Assembly: GCF_026914265.1 (NCBI RefSeq)
Contig: NC_069132.1
Span: 30,374,932 to 30,438,931, forward strand
Length of the DNA stretch: 64,000 bases
Direction: 5' to 3'
Origin: Mya arenaria
Taxonomy: Eukaryota > Mollusca > Bivalvia > Myida > Myidae
Of the stretch, positions 1 to 12,639 are shown piece after piece. How positions within the stretch are numbered: the stretch's first letter is position 1; the number at the start of each line of letters is the position of its first letter. The position numbers and the translations under genes are program-made. The notes under the pieces were generated by a model. That model was given only the letters and a program-made list of their open reading frames with translations, ran no database searches and was not told where the DNA came from.

Positions 1-1081
1 GCATTTAATTAATTGTCTAAATTAGTTTTTATAATATAAATTAATAGAATACAAACATTAATTTTTTTGTGGTCATTCAATACCAAATATTTCATTGAAA
101 TCAGTTGAAATTGCTGCTGCAAATCCTTTGGGGAATGCATGAGCAGATGGGTTATGGAAGGGTACTGCAACCTGTTCTTTTTAGTAGCACACTTCTAGAC
201 TGTCAAATATTACTTTTGTATTGTTTAAAACTCATAACAACAATTACACACTTAACATATCTTGCAGTTGAAATATATTATGTATTGAATTCAACTCAAT
301 TTCTAACATTTTCTGCCAAATTCATAATGTTCAAGTTCTTCGTAACCTGATTCAATGTGCCCTCTTTACCCTTAACACCCTGTCCCTTTTCTCCAAGGCT
401 CATTTTTTCTTAACTTCAGAAAATTAATGTATAATAAAATCAATATTCAATTATTAATAAAAAAATCATGTAAAATTCTCATTATGTATGATTTGATTAG
501 CACAGCAAGCATATCAAATCAAAACATTTATGACCCACTTTATAAAAAATGACCTTCTTTTCATGTAGAACACAGATTTAACCTAAATTTACAAATATAC
601 AATACTGATATTAATTTAACCAGCTATTGTCAAAACATCATGTATAAACCTTTCCACTGAAAATGAGGCCAAAAAAATTATAACCCCATTCACAATCCAA
701 TAAAAGATATATTTTTCACAAATTATTGCAGCCATAATTCACATTATCCTAAATAAAAAAAAATCAAATCTGGTTAATACAGATAGACAACTAGAAATGA
801 AAAGTTTAAATTGGGTTTTTTATCTTAAAAAATCTTTAAATCCAGAATTTTCAAGGCATATTTTGGTAATTTTCAATTTAAGGTAATTTGTTGCTTTTTT
901 CAAAATGTTCAGGGTCCAGCCTCCCTCACCTCATTCACAAAAAGGTGTGTATAAATTGGTAAAATTAAAAATGGCAAAATGCAAAAATAAATATTAAAAA
1001 GGTTAGCATTTATTTAATTATTTTTTCAACAATTATTTGTCAAGAAATATTTTCCAGGAGCTCATAACCATGCATTTATAC
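1..1081 (-). other. Intron 1 (partial) of the SMP-domain gene; no exon recognised
   Basis: This AT-rich stretch lies downstream, on the minus strand, of the only exon seen for the SMP-domain gene. I found no reading frame bounded by splice sites that continues the SMP domain, so it is most simply the first intron, with the rest of the gene outside the window. The 81-codon plus-strand frame at 105-350 has no recognisable features. Confidence 0.5.
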
Positions 1082-1375
1082 CCACCATCTATTTACAATG
1101 AAGTTGAGCCATTCTGCTGTCTCTTCCTGACGTAAAGCTCGTTTTCTGTGGAACTGCTCCTTGTGCCAGGCCAGATTTCTTTCCACGGTGTTTCGTAAAC
1201 GGGATTTCCAAACAATAAATAAGGCAAATATTAATCCAAATACCCATAAGAATGAAAAATTAAATGCTCCCAATAACCATGATGAGGCTATTGTAAATGC
1301 AACTATTATGTAAAGTCCCATAACTTGGTTGACAGCTGATCTTGGATTAACAGTTTCATTTTTATTTGGGTCCAT
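1082..1375 (-). CDS. First coding exon of an extended-synaptotagmin/tricalbin-like SMP-domain protein (partial)
   Basis: The exon encodes 98 residues starting MDPNKNE. Two hydrophobic stretches at about residues 20-35 and 40-58 form a likely membrane hairpin; a basic, charged helix follows and the exon ends in EETAEWLNFIVNRWW. A hairpin followed by a WLN...W motif is how the SMP lipid-transfer domain begins in extended synaptotagmins, tricalbins and related ER contact-site tethers. The donor GTATAA directly follows the last TGG codon at 1082. An in-frame ATG at 1432 would add 19 residues; the inner start at 1375 is preferred because it gives the usual polar N-terminus before the hairpin. C2 domains expected in E-Syts would lie in exons off the left edge, so the exact subfamily is open. 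Confidence 0.6.
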
Positions 1376-1903
1376 TTTGACAGTATTTGTCCTATGTACG
1401 GCCCATATCAAATGTTTCAAATTTAAATACACAAAATATCCATTTTAAACATAAGGCCTTAGTGAAATACAGCCATTCAGCTGAGTCTCTCTATTCACTG
1501 ATATCTAGTGTCAATTTACTTTCTCTCGTTAACCCCATATCAACCAGGTCCAAGCGGCAAAGTCACTTTGTGCAAGAATATTTGTGTCGTTTATTCTGAC
1601 TGAATGCCACTTGCAAACACTGCATTAATTAAACCAAAGTTAAAATTGTTTTTGTTCACACATTATTCTCACACACACATGTTATTGTTGCGTTTGGTAT
1701 CGAAACTTGTTTTCTTCCAACGTTTCCTCTGAGTCTGACAGTTGTTTGTTGACAGTTTCACGCAGTTGAAGGGAGGCTACTCTACAAAAGTTTTGTAGAC
1801 CAATCAAAATCGTTTACACGAAATTTAAACGTCATCCGGAAGTTTACATATCGCGCAAAGGAAAGTAGTAAATTTTAGAAACAAATTAAATTAAATTGTC
1901 AAA
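1376..1903. promoter_or_regulatory. Shared divergent promoter region between the SMP gene and NUSAP1
   Basis: The two start codons face away from each other across 528 bp. Close to the NUSAP1 start are an E2F-like site (TTTGCGCGA read on the minus strand, 1851-1859), an ETS-like CCGGAAG at about 1836-1842 next to a CGTCAT, and a CCAAT box at 1800-1804. E2F and CCAAT elements commonly drive cell-cycle genes, which fits NUSAP1. No TATA box was seen. The sites are visible matches; their use is inferred. Confidence 0.5.
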
Positions 1904-4900
1904 ATGCAAGACTTTGCATCAATGAAATATGCAGATCTTAGAAAGCTGGCAAAAGCTGCAGGCATTAAGGCCAACATGAAGGTAACATTCGTTATCTTTA
2001 CCGTTAGAAATTAAATTCGTTGCAAATGTAACGTATTTTCGTGATACTTCATCAATTTTAAATACTAACAGAATAAGTGACAATGTATATGATGAACATT
2101 AAAGTAAATTAAATATTATATATTTTCTCGCAAGGAAAAAACATTGTTTTGTTTTTGATCAATCTGTCTAAGAAATAGTCTGAAGCAGTTTTGTGACATA
2201 GTCTGAATCACAGACAACAGCCATGGGTTTAGTAAGCATGTTTGCGGTGAACGTTTGCTGTTTGTCTCACTTGTAGAGTATGCACTGCGTTGCCACAGGG
2301 ATACAAACTGTTCGCTAGCGTTTTGTAAATGCTAGCCTTACGCATAGTCCAAATAATTGTATGTTGACAATTTTTGGTAAGGCAAATCCTTCATGTACAA
2401 ATTGTTTTGTACCAAGAGTGGGGACTTGTTCTGATCGGGTTTCCAGAATATTGCATCTATAAAATATAATAAAAAAAAGAAATATTACCAGATAATGTTA
2501 TTTTATATATTAGTTCTGTACACAAAAATAAATATCCAACAATTAATTATTAGTATGATGAGTTTTTATTCATTTCATACTGTCAGAACAATATATATGA
2601 TATACTTGATGGGAACTTGCAAGGCGGCGGTTCACAGTTTAACAACGATCAGAACACTTCGGCCAGAGCCAAGTTGTTAAGATTGTATTTACGAGGTATT
2701 TCTCGAAGCTTGCCGAAGATGGTCAAATTTTTACGCTTGGTATAATTGTTGTCTGTGTCAGTCAAGTTTTGTTTTATTGGAAAGGCAAATCCTGTGTTTT
2801 AATGGTTGTTTTGTGCAAAACATCTTTGCACTTACACGGTAATATATGAATATTAACCTTTATTATCTATTTCAAACATAAAATACATCTCAAAATACAA
2901 TTTCAATTTATTTCAAAACATCCCTGAAAAAAAAACATTTAGACGTTAGGGATTGGAAGAATCCTGTATAACACTTCTATTATTTTAGACTAGCCTTACA
3001 CACTACTGATTGTAAGATTAAAGGCCTCATTTTTTAGCTGTTTATCTCGTCATAGGTCAATATACAACAACTTATCATAATTCCAATAGTCTAAAATAAA
3101 AGATTATCCCTTATTAATTATTTTAACAATGTTAGGTCTCTTGTTCCTCAGATGTTTAAAGGGTATGTCAAGACATTAAGGCTTTATGTCTTAGCCTTAA
3201 TGTATTGACATACCCTTTACACATCTGAGGAACAAGAGACCTAACATTGTTAAAATTAATTTTGTTTGTACTTTGAAAGACTGACCAGAATAATATATAT
3301 AAAAACATAAATAACCACCTTTCAGCATACTTTTTTTATAGGCGACAATCTTCTTCTTAATGCAGTCATATTATGATATTTGGAGCATTTTATTAACACT
3401 TGACAAATTTTAAACAGTTACTGGGATTTTGCGAAGAAACTCTAATTTAAGATACACACATTCTTCCATTTAACGATGGTTCTATTTTCAGCAAGATAAA
3501 CTGGTGGCAGAATTAAACAAATATTACAAAGAGAAAGAGAAAAAGGTATTTATTTTAACAAATTCAAATCAAATCATAGGTCATGTGACTTTTACAGAAC
3601 TACATGAAGTTTGGGGAAACTGAGTCAGTTTTGACTTTTTAACTAATTGGTAGTTTGTTTTGATAAAGGTTGCAATTTCAATAAATATTTAAGAAAAAAG
3701 AAGCATTGAGCTATTCCCCTTATATCTTTGATAATCAACATTCTTGCCGAAATAACCAGCATTGTTTTTATGTTATAAATTCATACTGATAAATCCCATA
3801 TGATATTGCTTATTAAAAAGAAACCCCTTTATCCCTTTTGCTATAGAGACAGGACCAACAGATCTTTAACAATCCATGATACCTTTTAAATATGTTTTTG
3901 AAGGAGAAAACATCTGATCCCAAAAGGACTCCAGTAACGAATGCACCAGCAAAACCAAAATCACCAGCTGCTGCCAGATCTAAACCTAGCACAGCTAGCA
4001 GCAAAAATTCAACACCTTCAAGCAAACTGAGCAAACCTGTCACTCCAGCATCCAAACCTCTGACTCCAAAACCACAGGCTACAGTGACTGCCAAGGCAAC
4101 AATAGCAAAGCTTTCAACCCCAACTTCAGCCATAGCAAAGAAAGATGCATCAAAACCAAACACACTATTGGTTAAGCCTGCAAAAGCAGCACCTGCAGTT
4201 GTCAAACCATCAACTCCAGCATCTGGGTCAAGGAATGCATCTCGGTGGGAGAAGAAAGTGTTTACGCCATCTTCTGGCACTGCAACACCAACAAACAAGT
4301 CTGCCACACCTACTGCAAAGGCTGCATTAGGGAAAAGGAAGAAGTCAGACACAGTATGTTTATTTTGTTGGATCTATATAAGCTGAACAGATGTAAAATA
4401 GTGATACAATGCTTTAATTATGAAATTAACTTTACTGAGCGAAAACCATTTATATAACCTTACTATTTTTGAAAAGTATCACATGATTTATCCAATTTGG
4501 CAAGTGAGGAATACTTTAGTTTAAAATAATATATCATGTACCTTCCCATTTCAGCCATCTGAATCCCAGCCTGCCACAAAAAAGAGGAGAAGCACCTTTG
4601 AGAAAGCCCCGACACCAGGAGTTAAGGTTTGTGTACATGGCAAAATTGACGAAACTCAGTCATGTTATACAACTTATTTTGTAAGAGGGAATAATCCTTT
4701 TTCATTCAAGAAGCAGTCAATTAAGATGTCATTGTTCACATTCCACTTCATCACTTCACTACAATGGATCATGCTCATGTACTCAAGGTTTGATTCATAC
4801 TTTCTCAGGTTTGATGCTGAATCAAGTTGAATGAGTAGTAAGATCACGTTTCTTTTTTTGGTGCATGACTATAGTAAAATACTGTATTAAGTTTAAATAA

Positions 4901-7900
4901 TGTTCATTAATTTATATACATAAACACTATACACTTTCAAATGTTTATTATCAGACCCCAGATATAAATAGCCCGAAGTCACGTCAATCTCGAGGTTCCA
5001 GTTCTGGAAACAGCCCAGGGGTGAAGGACATAGTAGGGGTCATGAAAGGGGACATGACTGACCAGGAGATGAAGGACTCCCTCATGTCAGCCATTGATAA
5101 GAAGGTTCATGATAAGGGTGAGTTTTATGTGAACTTCTGATGTCATGTCATGTTATGATCTGCCAAGATTTGCATATAAATCTCTGTTTTTCAAAGAAAA
5201 AGTTAAGGTATTGTGATAACCTTGGTTTCAATTGAATTGACAGTGGGCAAAAACTTTTAACTTGGCAGACGGTTATGATATGCACAGCAAAGAAATTTGC
5301 TTGTGGTACCATTGTTTTTTAGTGCATTTATCAATCCAAATCAATGTGGACCATTGTGTCTTTCATGGACATGTAATTTGAAGTCAAAATAAACATGCAA
5401 GATAGTCGTTTTAGCAAATTATAGGGCAGGTAAAATGAACATTGAACAGCATTATTTGATAAAAATATAAAAGTAGAAGCATATAAATTGTATATTTTAA
5501 TGTGAGTATCTCGAATGAGTTTCCATGTTATTAACTTACTTTACACATCAAATGTTGTGATCATTCGAAAGAGTGAAAGAGATTCAGTTCTAACTGTAAG
5601 TGCTTCTTTATAAATTTGATTTCACTTAAAACCTCTGTGTTTTCCCTCCTCCATTCAAACCCCTCTCCTTCCTTCCAGTGAAAGCCGCCCCAGATGGAAC
5701 CAGCATCCCCAGGTTTGCTGCCTTTGCCATGAAGAAGAAAGAGAACAGGCCAATCACTCCAGGTATCAGAGTTTGAGCTTTTATGTTTAAAGCAAAACAA
5801 AGCAGAATTAGTGTCATTCTAAATATATGATATTGTCAGCTATTTTTGTGAGATGAATAGTACCCGTCTAATTGGAAAGTTAAAGCATTTAGACTTGGGA
5901 ATGGAAGTCATAAAGCAAACTTCAGTTATATAAGTACTGGTAAGGAATAAAGTGATCAATCACTAGTAATGCTGCATGTTAGGAAAAAAAACCCTCTAAA
6001 TTTGTAAAATATATTTTGGCCAGACTCTTTAGCTCAACTTTTCGAAGAATAAGGAGAGCTATACTACTTACCCTAGTAGCCTCTGCGTAACACCTTGGTT
6101 GATGTTTTGCATGAAAGCACAATATCTCAACCACTTCTTAATGCATTGCATTGAGACTTAATACAATGGTACTCAACCATCCAAACTACCGTATAACTAA
6201 GTAAGATAAACTCTAATTTGCATAAAATGCAAATTAAGGCCGTTAATTATTCAACTTAAATTCAAGTTCAGGTTTTGAATGTAAGCAGACGTACCAATAG
6301 GCTTATATCTCAGCAACTACGTGATTAAATGCATTGAGACTAATCACTATACAAACAGTCCTCTACCATCCAACCTGTTTGAGCAATCAAGTTAGATAAC
6401 TTTATTTTGCATATAATGCAAGTAATTGGCCTTTGTTATTCAACTAAGGTTTTGCATGTTATCACATTTAAGTCAATAACTCAGCAAATACTGTTAATAC
6501 ATCATGTTCTTCATTGAGACTTTATACAATGAAGTATGATAACACTATTTTGTGTATAATGCAAATTCTGCCCCTTCATTATTTGTCTTAGAAATTCTGC
6601 TTAATGTTTTGCATGTAAGCTAATTTTACAGTGATCCATTCATGTTTTACCAAAACTTTGCAATCCTTAAAATTAAAAGCGGTGAAATAACGCTGTCTCT
6701 GTGACATCTCATGTTTATATTGTCTTGTTTGAACTGAAAAAAAATCATCTACCGTATTATATTATGCATAGGACACACTTTTTTACCCCAGATTATCGTC
6801 TAAAAATTGCCTGCGTCCTTTCTATGCTATTAGGATTTTATTTGTTTTTCACAAGTCCATTTCAGGCATATATTGTCATAGTTTATTGGTGTCATCAGCT
6901 GCAGAGTCATGCAAATAAACTTATGTTTGGCTTTAATCAAAAGGTTTCAGATATTCTGGTTAAATGGATACCTCATTTAGAATGCAGCTATTAATTTACA
7001 AAATATACATATTCGTAATTTTGTTACAAGTCCCATAACTGGGGCTTTGATAATTGGTGAGTTATACCTAGTAGACCAACTGTGAAAAATGGACAAGCTT
7101 TGCCTCTGCTTGTGTTGCTATAGATATATTTTGCACTCGCATGTACGGCATTTCTCCAAGGTTGTAAACCTTATCACTCTGAGTCTCAGTGATAGTACAT
7201 CAGTATATTTAGTTGGATATAACTTATTGATTAATCATGCACAAATGAAGTAATTTGATAAAAACATAAGCATTTGAACCTTAAAAATTGTGCTTTTTTC
7301 CTTGGACAGGAAACAAAGACTGGCAGAAAATACACAAGAAAAGCTTTGCCAAGTTTGATTCGATAGATGTGTACCTGAACAAAAAGAGGAAACGAGCAGA
7401 AGAACTCTCAGCATCTGTGAAAAAAGCCAAGACCTTACTGACGGAGGTCCATTCTGTGGTCAACAGGCTGAAGGCTCATAAAACACCTCTGAGCCAAGAA
7501 AATAAGGTATAACTGCTCTTTATTTTTATGTAGTTGCAATGAGATTAAGATTAATAAGGACTAACAGAGTTTTAACTATGGTCCAAAAAGTTCTGAGAGA
7601 TCAGGTTGTCTTGATCGAGTTTAATTTATATTTTGGGAATTTCAGGAATGTTCTTGATAACATTAAGCTATTGACAATGTTATAAAATCATTATTAATTA
7701 GCAAATAAATTCTAAATATATCTCCCTTGATTTATTTCATATGTTATTCAATATAGCAAGTTGTTTCAATGTGTTTTCTAAATAGCAAGTTGTTTCAATG
7801 TGTTTTCTAAATAGCAAGTTGTTTCGATGTGTTTTCTAAATAGCAAGTTGTTTCAATGTGTTTTCTAAATAGCAAGTCGTTTCAATGTGTTTTCTAAATA

Positions 7901-9573
7901 GCAAGTCGTTTCGATGTGTTTCCTAAATATTTTTATTTTCCAGTTTTCCAAATCAAGAAAGTCCAATCCAAACAAGACGACACCATTTAAGCCAACAGTG
8001 ATCAACACTTCACAGATGAACCTCAACTTTGGGGCCAAAAAATCACCAAAAACACTCCCAAGACAACCGCCAAAGTCTGTCATTTCCACAAAAGTGAAGA
8101 GTGTCGTTATAAATGCTCCAGTCAGGAAATCGACTGGCTCAGTTGCCCCTAGAAAATCAGCTGGTACGTTTTCAATTATTCATTCATGGCAGTAAATATG
8201 TAAATTTGGATTGTCAAAACCTTTGTATCGGTGTAACGCAATGACTTCAAAGTTAGCCATGACTTAAAGTTTACACTCCTATTGAGCTTCCTTACACGAA
8301 CTCCATTCTTTCAATTCTTCAAAATAATTCAAATACGATGTTTGTGATAGTTCAAATGTTTTATTTTGGTAAAATTAATGTAACACAATCCAACTTGATG
8401 TTTAAAAGCATTAATTTTAGCCTTTTATTGGATTATATCATATTAGTTTTTCAAAAAGCAAGTGTAATTATAAAAATTTAAGATTTAGAACAGAACTGTG
8501 TTTAAACTAGGTATGAAAACATTTGTTCTGCACAGAGATAAACGAGAAGTCCTTCTGACTTCACGAACTGTGCACTGACCAAATGTTTTCCTACTCTGCG
8601 GAACCCCATTCAATCCTTAGGACATGAAACTTGGTCCACATGTCTAGATTCATGATGGACACATGAGTAGCAGACTGTAACTCCTAATTCTGGGCCATTC
8701 AAAACTAAAAGGAATATGCGAGCTTTAGCATCCTCTCTGCAAATCTTTAGTTCTTCTTAAGACAGTTTGGATTTAAAATGTTTATTATTAGATAATCTTA
8801 AGTTCTTCTTAAGACAGTTTGGATTTAAAATGTTTATTATTATATAAAATATTATGTGTATTTAATATACTTATACAATGTACAAAAACCTCCTTCCTAT
8901 TTCAGCAACCCCATTCAAGTTCACAGCAGGCAACACCACCTTGAATTCCACCATCTCCTCAACAAAGAAGAACACGTTTGACCTGAAAGCCAGTCTTGCT
9001 CGACCAGTCACATGGAAGACCCACAAAGGAGTACTGAAACCCCTCGATGATGTCACCAAGAGCCCTGTTTACGTCAGGACTGCTGTTAAAGTGCAGAAAG
9101 AGAGGTTCGTCAAATACACTTCATTCACTTATGCTAAGTAAATTTAACGGTAATGAAATGTCATGGTGTATATGTATTAAAGCTGATAGAAATCTGTTTT
9201 GATCAAATATTGTTATCATGCTTTTTATTAGAATAGGGCTTATGAAGGTATTTAAATTGACAAAGAAGGCCACATTAACATATGAGTCTTGTTCAAAAGT
9301 AGGATCGTCCATGAGTAATAGCTCTTGTAATATTCATTGTTTAAGGAAAAGAATCGTAATTTTTAATATTAATAGTAATAATTAGATTATTAAAAAGCTG
9401 TGGTGTGCCTATTGTCTTTATCAGCACACTTTCAAGGTTTTTATTTTGTAATACAAAATAAATTTACTCAAAGTTTGCTCCTTTCCAGAGCAAACGCTCG
9501 TAAAGCTGTGACCACAAGGAGAGCAGACAAAAAAGACAAAGCCCGGATGGCCCGCCGTGGAATCAACGTTTGA
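1904..9573 (+). CDS. NUSAP1: Nucleolar and spindle-associated protein 1, complete, 10 exons
   Basis: NUSAP1 is a microtubule-binding and bundling protein of the mitotic spindle that also sits in the nucleolus. Coding exons: 1904-1981, 3492-3545, 3904-4353, 4555-4626, 4955-5117, 5679-5762, 7310-7506, 7944-8163, 8906-9104, 9489-9573; all phases join, giving 533 residues (human 441). Residues 1-40 are the SAP-type DNA-binding helix pair (SMKYADLRKLAKAAGIKANM). Exon 3 (residues 45-194) is a long Lys/Pro/Ser/Thr/Ala linker, the main reason for the greater length. A KEN box lies at residues 293-295, suggesting APC/C-controlled decay. DWQKIHKKSFAKFDSID in exon 7 and FDLKASLARP...HKG.LKP in exon 9 match the vertebrate family closely. 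The tail is strongly basic, as in the microtubule-binding end. The exon 3 acceptor (AAG at 3901-3903) has a weak pyrimidine tract and is the least certain junction. Confidence 0.92.
2345..2992 (+). mobile_element. MITE-like element, copy 1, in NUSAP1 intron 1
   Basis: The left end reads TAGTCCAAATAATTG and the right end is its imperfect reverse complement (CTATTATTTTAGACTA). A TA borders each side, as expected for TA-targeting (Tc1/mariner-type) elements. A related 691-bp copy lies in the opposite orientation at 31324-32014 inside TMED10 intron 1. No transposase frame is present, so it is non-autonomous. Confidence 0.6.
3121..3255. repeat. Long near-perfect inverted repeat (63-nt arms, 9-nt loop)
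   Basis: Arms 3121-3183 and 3193-3255 are reverse complements with two mismatches, around a 9-nt loop. If transcribed as part of NUSAP1 intron 1, the RNA would fold into a long hairpin. No coding potential is seen. It may be the closely spaced ends of a foldback or MITE element. Confidence 0.85.
6060..6640. repeat. Degenerate tandem repeat (period roughly 170-190 bp) in NUSAP1 intron 6
   Basis: Three or more diverged units recur with the shared words CATTGAGACT, TTTTGCATG, TATAATGCAA/ATAAAATGCAAATT and an ATCTCAGCAACTAC-like block. The pattern resembles the core repeats found within bivalve non-autonomous elements, but unit borders are blurred. Exon 7 starts about 670 bp downstream. Confidence 0.6.
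7754..7927 (+). repeat. 29-bp minisatellite, six copies, just upstream of NUSAP1 exon 8
   Basis: Units beginning TAGCAAGTTGTTTCAATGTG repeat at exact 29-bp spacing (7754, 7783, 7812, 7841, 7870, 7899). The last three carry small base changes. The array ends 14 bp before the exon 8 acceptor at 7942-7943, so it occupies the branch-point zone. Confidence 0.9.
8751..8850 (+). repeat. 52-bp direct duplication in NUSAP1 intron 8
   Basis: A block beginning TTCTTCTTAAGACAGTTTGG occurs at 8751 and again at 8803, nearly identical over about 45 bp. It is a simple local duplication shortly before exon 9. Confidence 0.8.
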
Positions 9574-12400
9574 ATTGACTGGTTTACTTTTTAACCACCT
9601 AGTGGTTTAAACTCTTTAACATTTGCCTACGAGTCTTGCATTTGACTTCCAAACGTGGTGAACATCTACTGATATGATGATACCTTGTTGCACCAACTAA
9701 TGAATAGAAACAAGTTTTGCTGCTTTACCATATTTTTTGCTTCTCTAGTGTAAAATTTTGGTTTTAATTCCTTGTTTTGAACGGACTAAGTAGTGAATGG
9801 ATATCAAATAAGTGTGTACATTTGTACTTTGCTTGCCAAACTCTATCTAATTGTCCAGCAGCCATGTATAAAAGTTAAAACTGGTGAAGTGTTTGGTATA
9901 ATTTGGCAAAAATATTTATTGATTGGTCAATATTTATCCAATAATTACTGTTGAGTATTGGCCAATCAAATTGCTTTATGTGCAAACTAGCCAAAAGATA
10001 ACCTGTGGATAAATCATTCAGTTTTATACAGTTGGCTGTAGAGGACCACAGTTTTGGTCCTAGGACTTACGAACTTCTTATGAATGAAAATAAGTAACAA
10101 ACTTAGTAGATAGACACTATATTCATCCATTTTGTAATACCTGTACATCAATAACAGACATTATTGTACACAATTATTTATGCTTGAAGCCTTCTTATTA
10201 TCAACAGTAGTGTAAGAGTTGTAACCACTACAAGTAGTTAGTTACCAATGACCATGCTGATTGAGGATGTGAGGTTTTTTCTTTTTATTGTTTTACTGCC
10301 AAGTGTCAATTCACTGCAAGATGGTTGGCACAATGACTGAATGAATAGTCCGTTTGCTTGTACTTTGCTTTGAAGGAATTAACTGTAATCTGACAAGTAA
10401 AAAGTCTCATTAGATATCTGCATTTAGGGTATCAAACAGTTGCACAGTCATCCTAAGGTTCACAGAAAAGTTCATGTTTATTCATATAGTATCCTTATGA
10501 TTACAATCGAGGGGTGAAACCAAGTTCAATAATAAGAAACTTCATTAAAAAACAATCATTATCTAGAACAACTGCAAAATGGCAACTTTTATAGACGATA
10601 TTATTTTTTTTTAATTGTCTCATGTTACAAAGTAGTATTACTTTGCATCAGAGTAACATTGATATACTGATTAATGGAAGTGAACAATGTTTATTGGATT
10701 TTTACCGGAAAGGTGGTTTATAGAAAGTATCAGTGAAATAAAATTTATATTTCACTGTTTCAAACAGTGAAAATATAACATTGATATTTTTCACTGCTTT
10801 GAAATTTGAGCCCACTCGGTTCCAAATCAAACATCAGTGCCCACAGGGCTTGTGCACTATTTCAATGACGTTATTCCCAAAATGACGTTGCAAGCACATA
10901 CAAATTTACGCGTTTTTTTAAATTTTTGATTCCTATTTAAGGCATTTAATAAAAAAAATGTTTCAGTGTAAAATAGCAACATATATTCACCCTGTGAACA
11001 CCAGAGTGAATGTTTCACTTGTGGTTATGCTAATCGTGAAATATAAATTTTGGTGCTCACTCGGTGAAATATCCTATGGTCTTACAGTGAAATACAATTA
11101 TCCTCAATGTTATCAGCAAGTGTCATGCATGTCTTGTCTTGCGCAGTTACTTTTTGAGGCAATTGTCTTCTGATGCACAGATGAGTTTTTTCTCCTGGAA
11201 GAACATAAGTCTACCTAACTGGCACATTCATGTATAATCACATGTACAGACTATATGGAAATTGTCAAATTTGATATTTATCATTTCAGCCTTTTTCTTT
11301 TCTCCATGTGTATGACTGTTTTCTTTCTATAGTTTCTTCTTTATCATATTCATTGTAAATACATGTAAATAATTTAAATAGCTCTTAACCAGTATGTTGT
11401 TACATCATTTATTTTTGCATGATTTTTATTGAATTTGAACTTCCCCACTTTCTGTAGACTGTAGTCACTAGCTGTATGCAATGTTCATGTATTTGTCTCA
11501 GAGTCACCTAAAACTTTTGGGCCCATAAGCACTTTGACTTTAACCTTAAAACTACAAATGTTCATTCCATTGTAAAATTGCTACTGAAAGATGGCATGAG
11601 TGTTACCATAACCAAGATCATCTACTATGTATACATAAAAACATTAAAAGTACTTTGGTGCACTTGGAAATTCCCCTTTATGTTAGGGTGTTTGTAAATA
11701 TACCGGTATATGTAAGAAATATTGTGCAATTTGTATTGAAAGTGTTTTGTTTTATTTTGTCATACATTTCTTTTAAACACATTTTTATTGGACAATGAAA
11801 TATTGATGATGATCATCCAGTGTTATTTAAGTTGCGTCCAGAGTTGCATCATAATTTATTGTTTAAGTAACATAATACTATTTATCATCCATTTTTATTA
11901 CAGAAAAGAAATAAAAAATAATTTCATCGAATATGAATACAGATATTTCAAGTTTTCTTTTTGATTGATTGATATGTAGTGGCCCTTATGTAAATTGAAA
12001 TATGAACATCATAATTTGTGAGTTGTTTTTGTGTGAAATATATTGTTTTACATAATAATACTGGATCATCTCGTCTGTAGGGGAAATAGCTTTAGTAATG
12101 TAAATGACCCTTTGTTGCAGTTAATACAACTGAGTCCATATTGGCTTCATTCTCCTCTGTATGAATTAAGCCTGATTTTATTTCAGGTGTAATATGTGCT
12201 GTCAGTAACTGCATTTACTACTCCTAACAATATCATATGACTTGTAAAGAGTTGTTTTTCACTGAACATGAAGAAGGGATCATTCTTCAAAAATCCCACA
12301 CACAAATGTGAAAGTTTGATGCCTGATGACCCTATGTAAGCTTGGTATGTTTTGAACCTGTTATTTAAAATAAATGACTAAAAGTACATTAATGGTTTGT
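9574..12400 (+). other. NUSAP1 3' untranslated and intergenic region
   Basis: No further gene is seen. Candidate AATAAA poly(A) signals lie at about 10738, 11906 and 12369-12374; which one ends the transcript cannot be decided. The stretch around 9890-10010 shares blocks with 26950-27055 (a repeat containing ATTGACCAATCAAA-like words). Confidence 0.4.
10728..11110. mobile_element. Inverted-repeat element with a TTTCACTG palindrome
   Basis: The left part contains a perfect palindrome (TTTCACTGTTT / AAACAGTGAAA around one base, about 10750-10772). The right part holds CACTCGGTGAAATAT and ends in a CAGTGAAATACAATTATCC block. A diverged relative of the right part is at about 42770-42905. It is probably a short DNA-transposon derivative; borders are approximate. 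Confidence 0.45.
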
Positions 12401-12639
12401 TTTTTGCTCTGTATTTAAATTGAAATCAGATGTTAAATGACCCATTTTGCAATATTTGAAGGCCAAACAAACTTCTTTATGTAATGATTGACATAAAACA
12501 CAATATTCTTCTAAACATAAATGGCGTTCAAATGGTACCTAAACAATATGCAACACCTGGCATCAAAAATTCACATATTTATGTTTTGACAGCGGTTTTA
12601 TGATTTATTTATACATGTGAAAGTCAGTGTATCAAATTC

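Noticed and set aside
3813-4352. 179-codon minus-strand frame
   Set aside because: It is antisense to NUSAP1 exon 3, whose low-complexity codons keep the opposite strand open; no domain or splice support.
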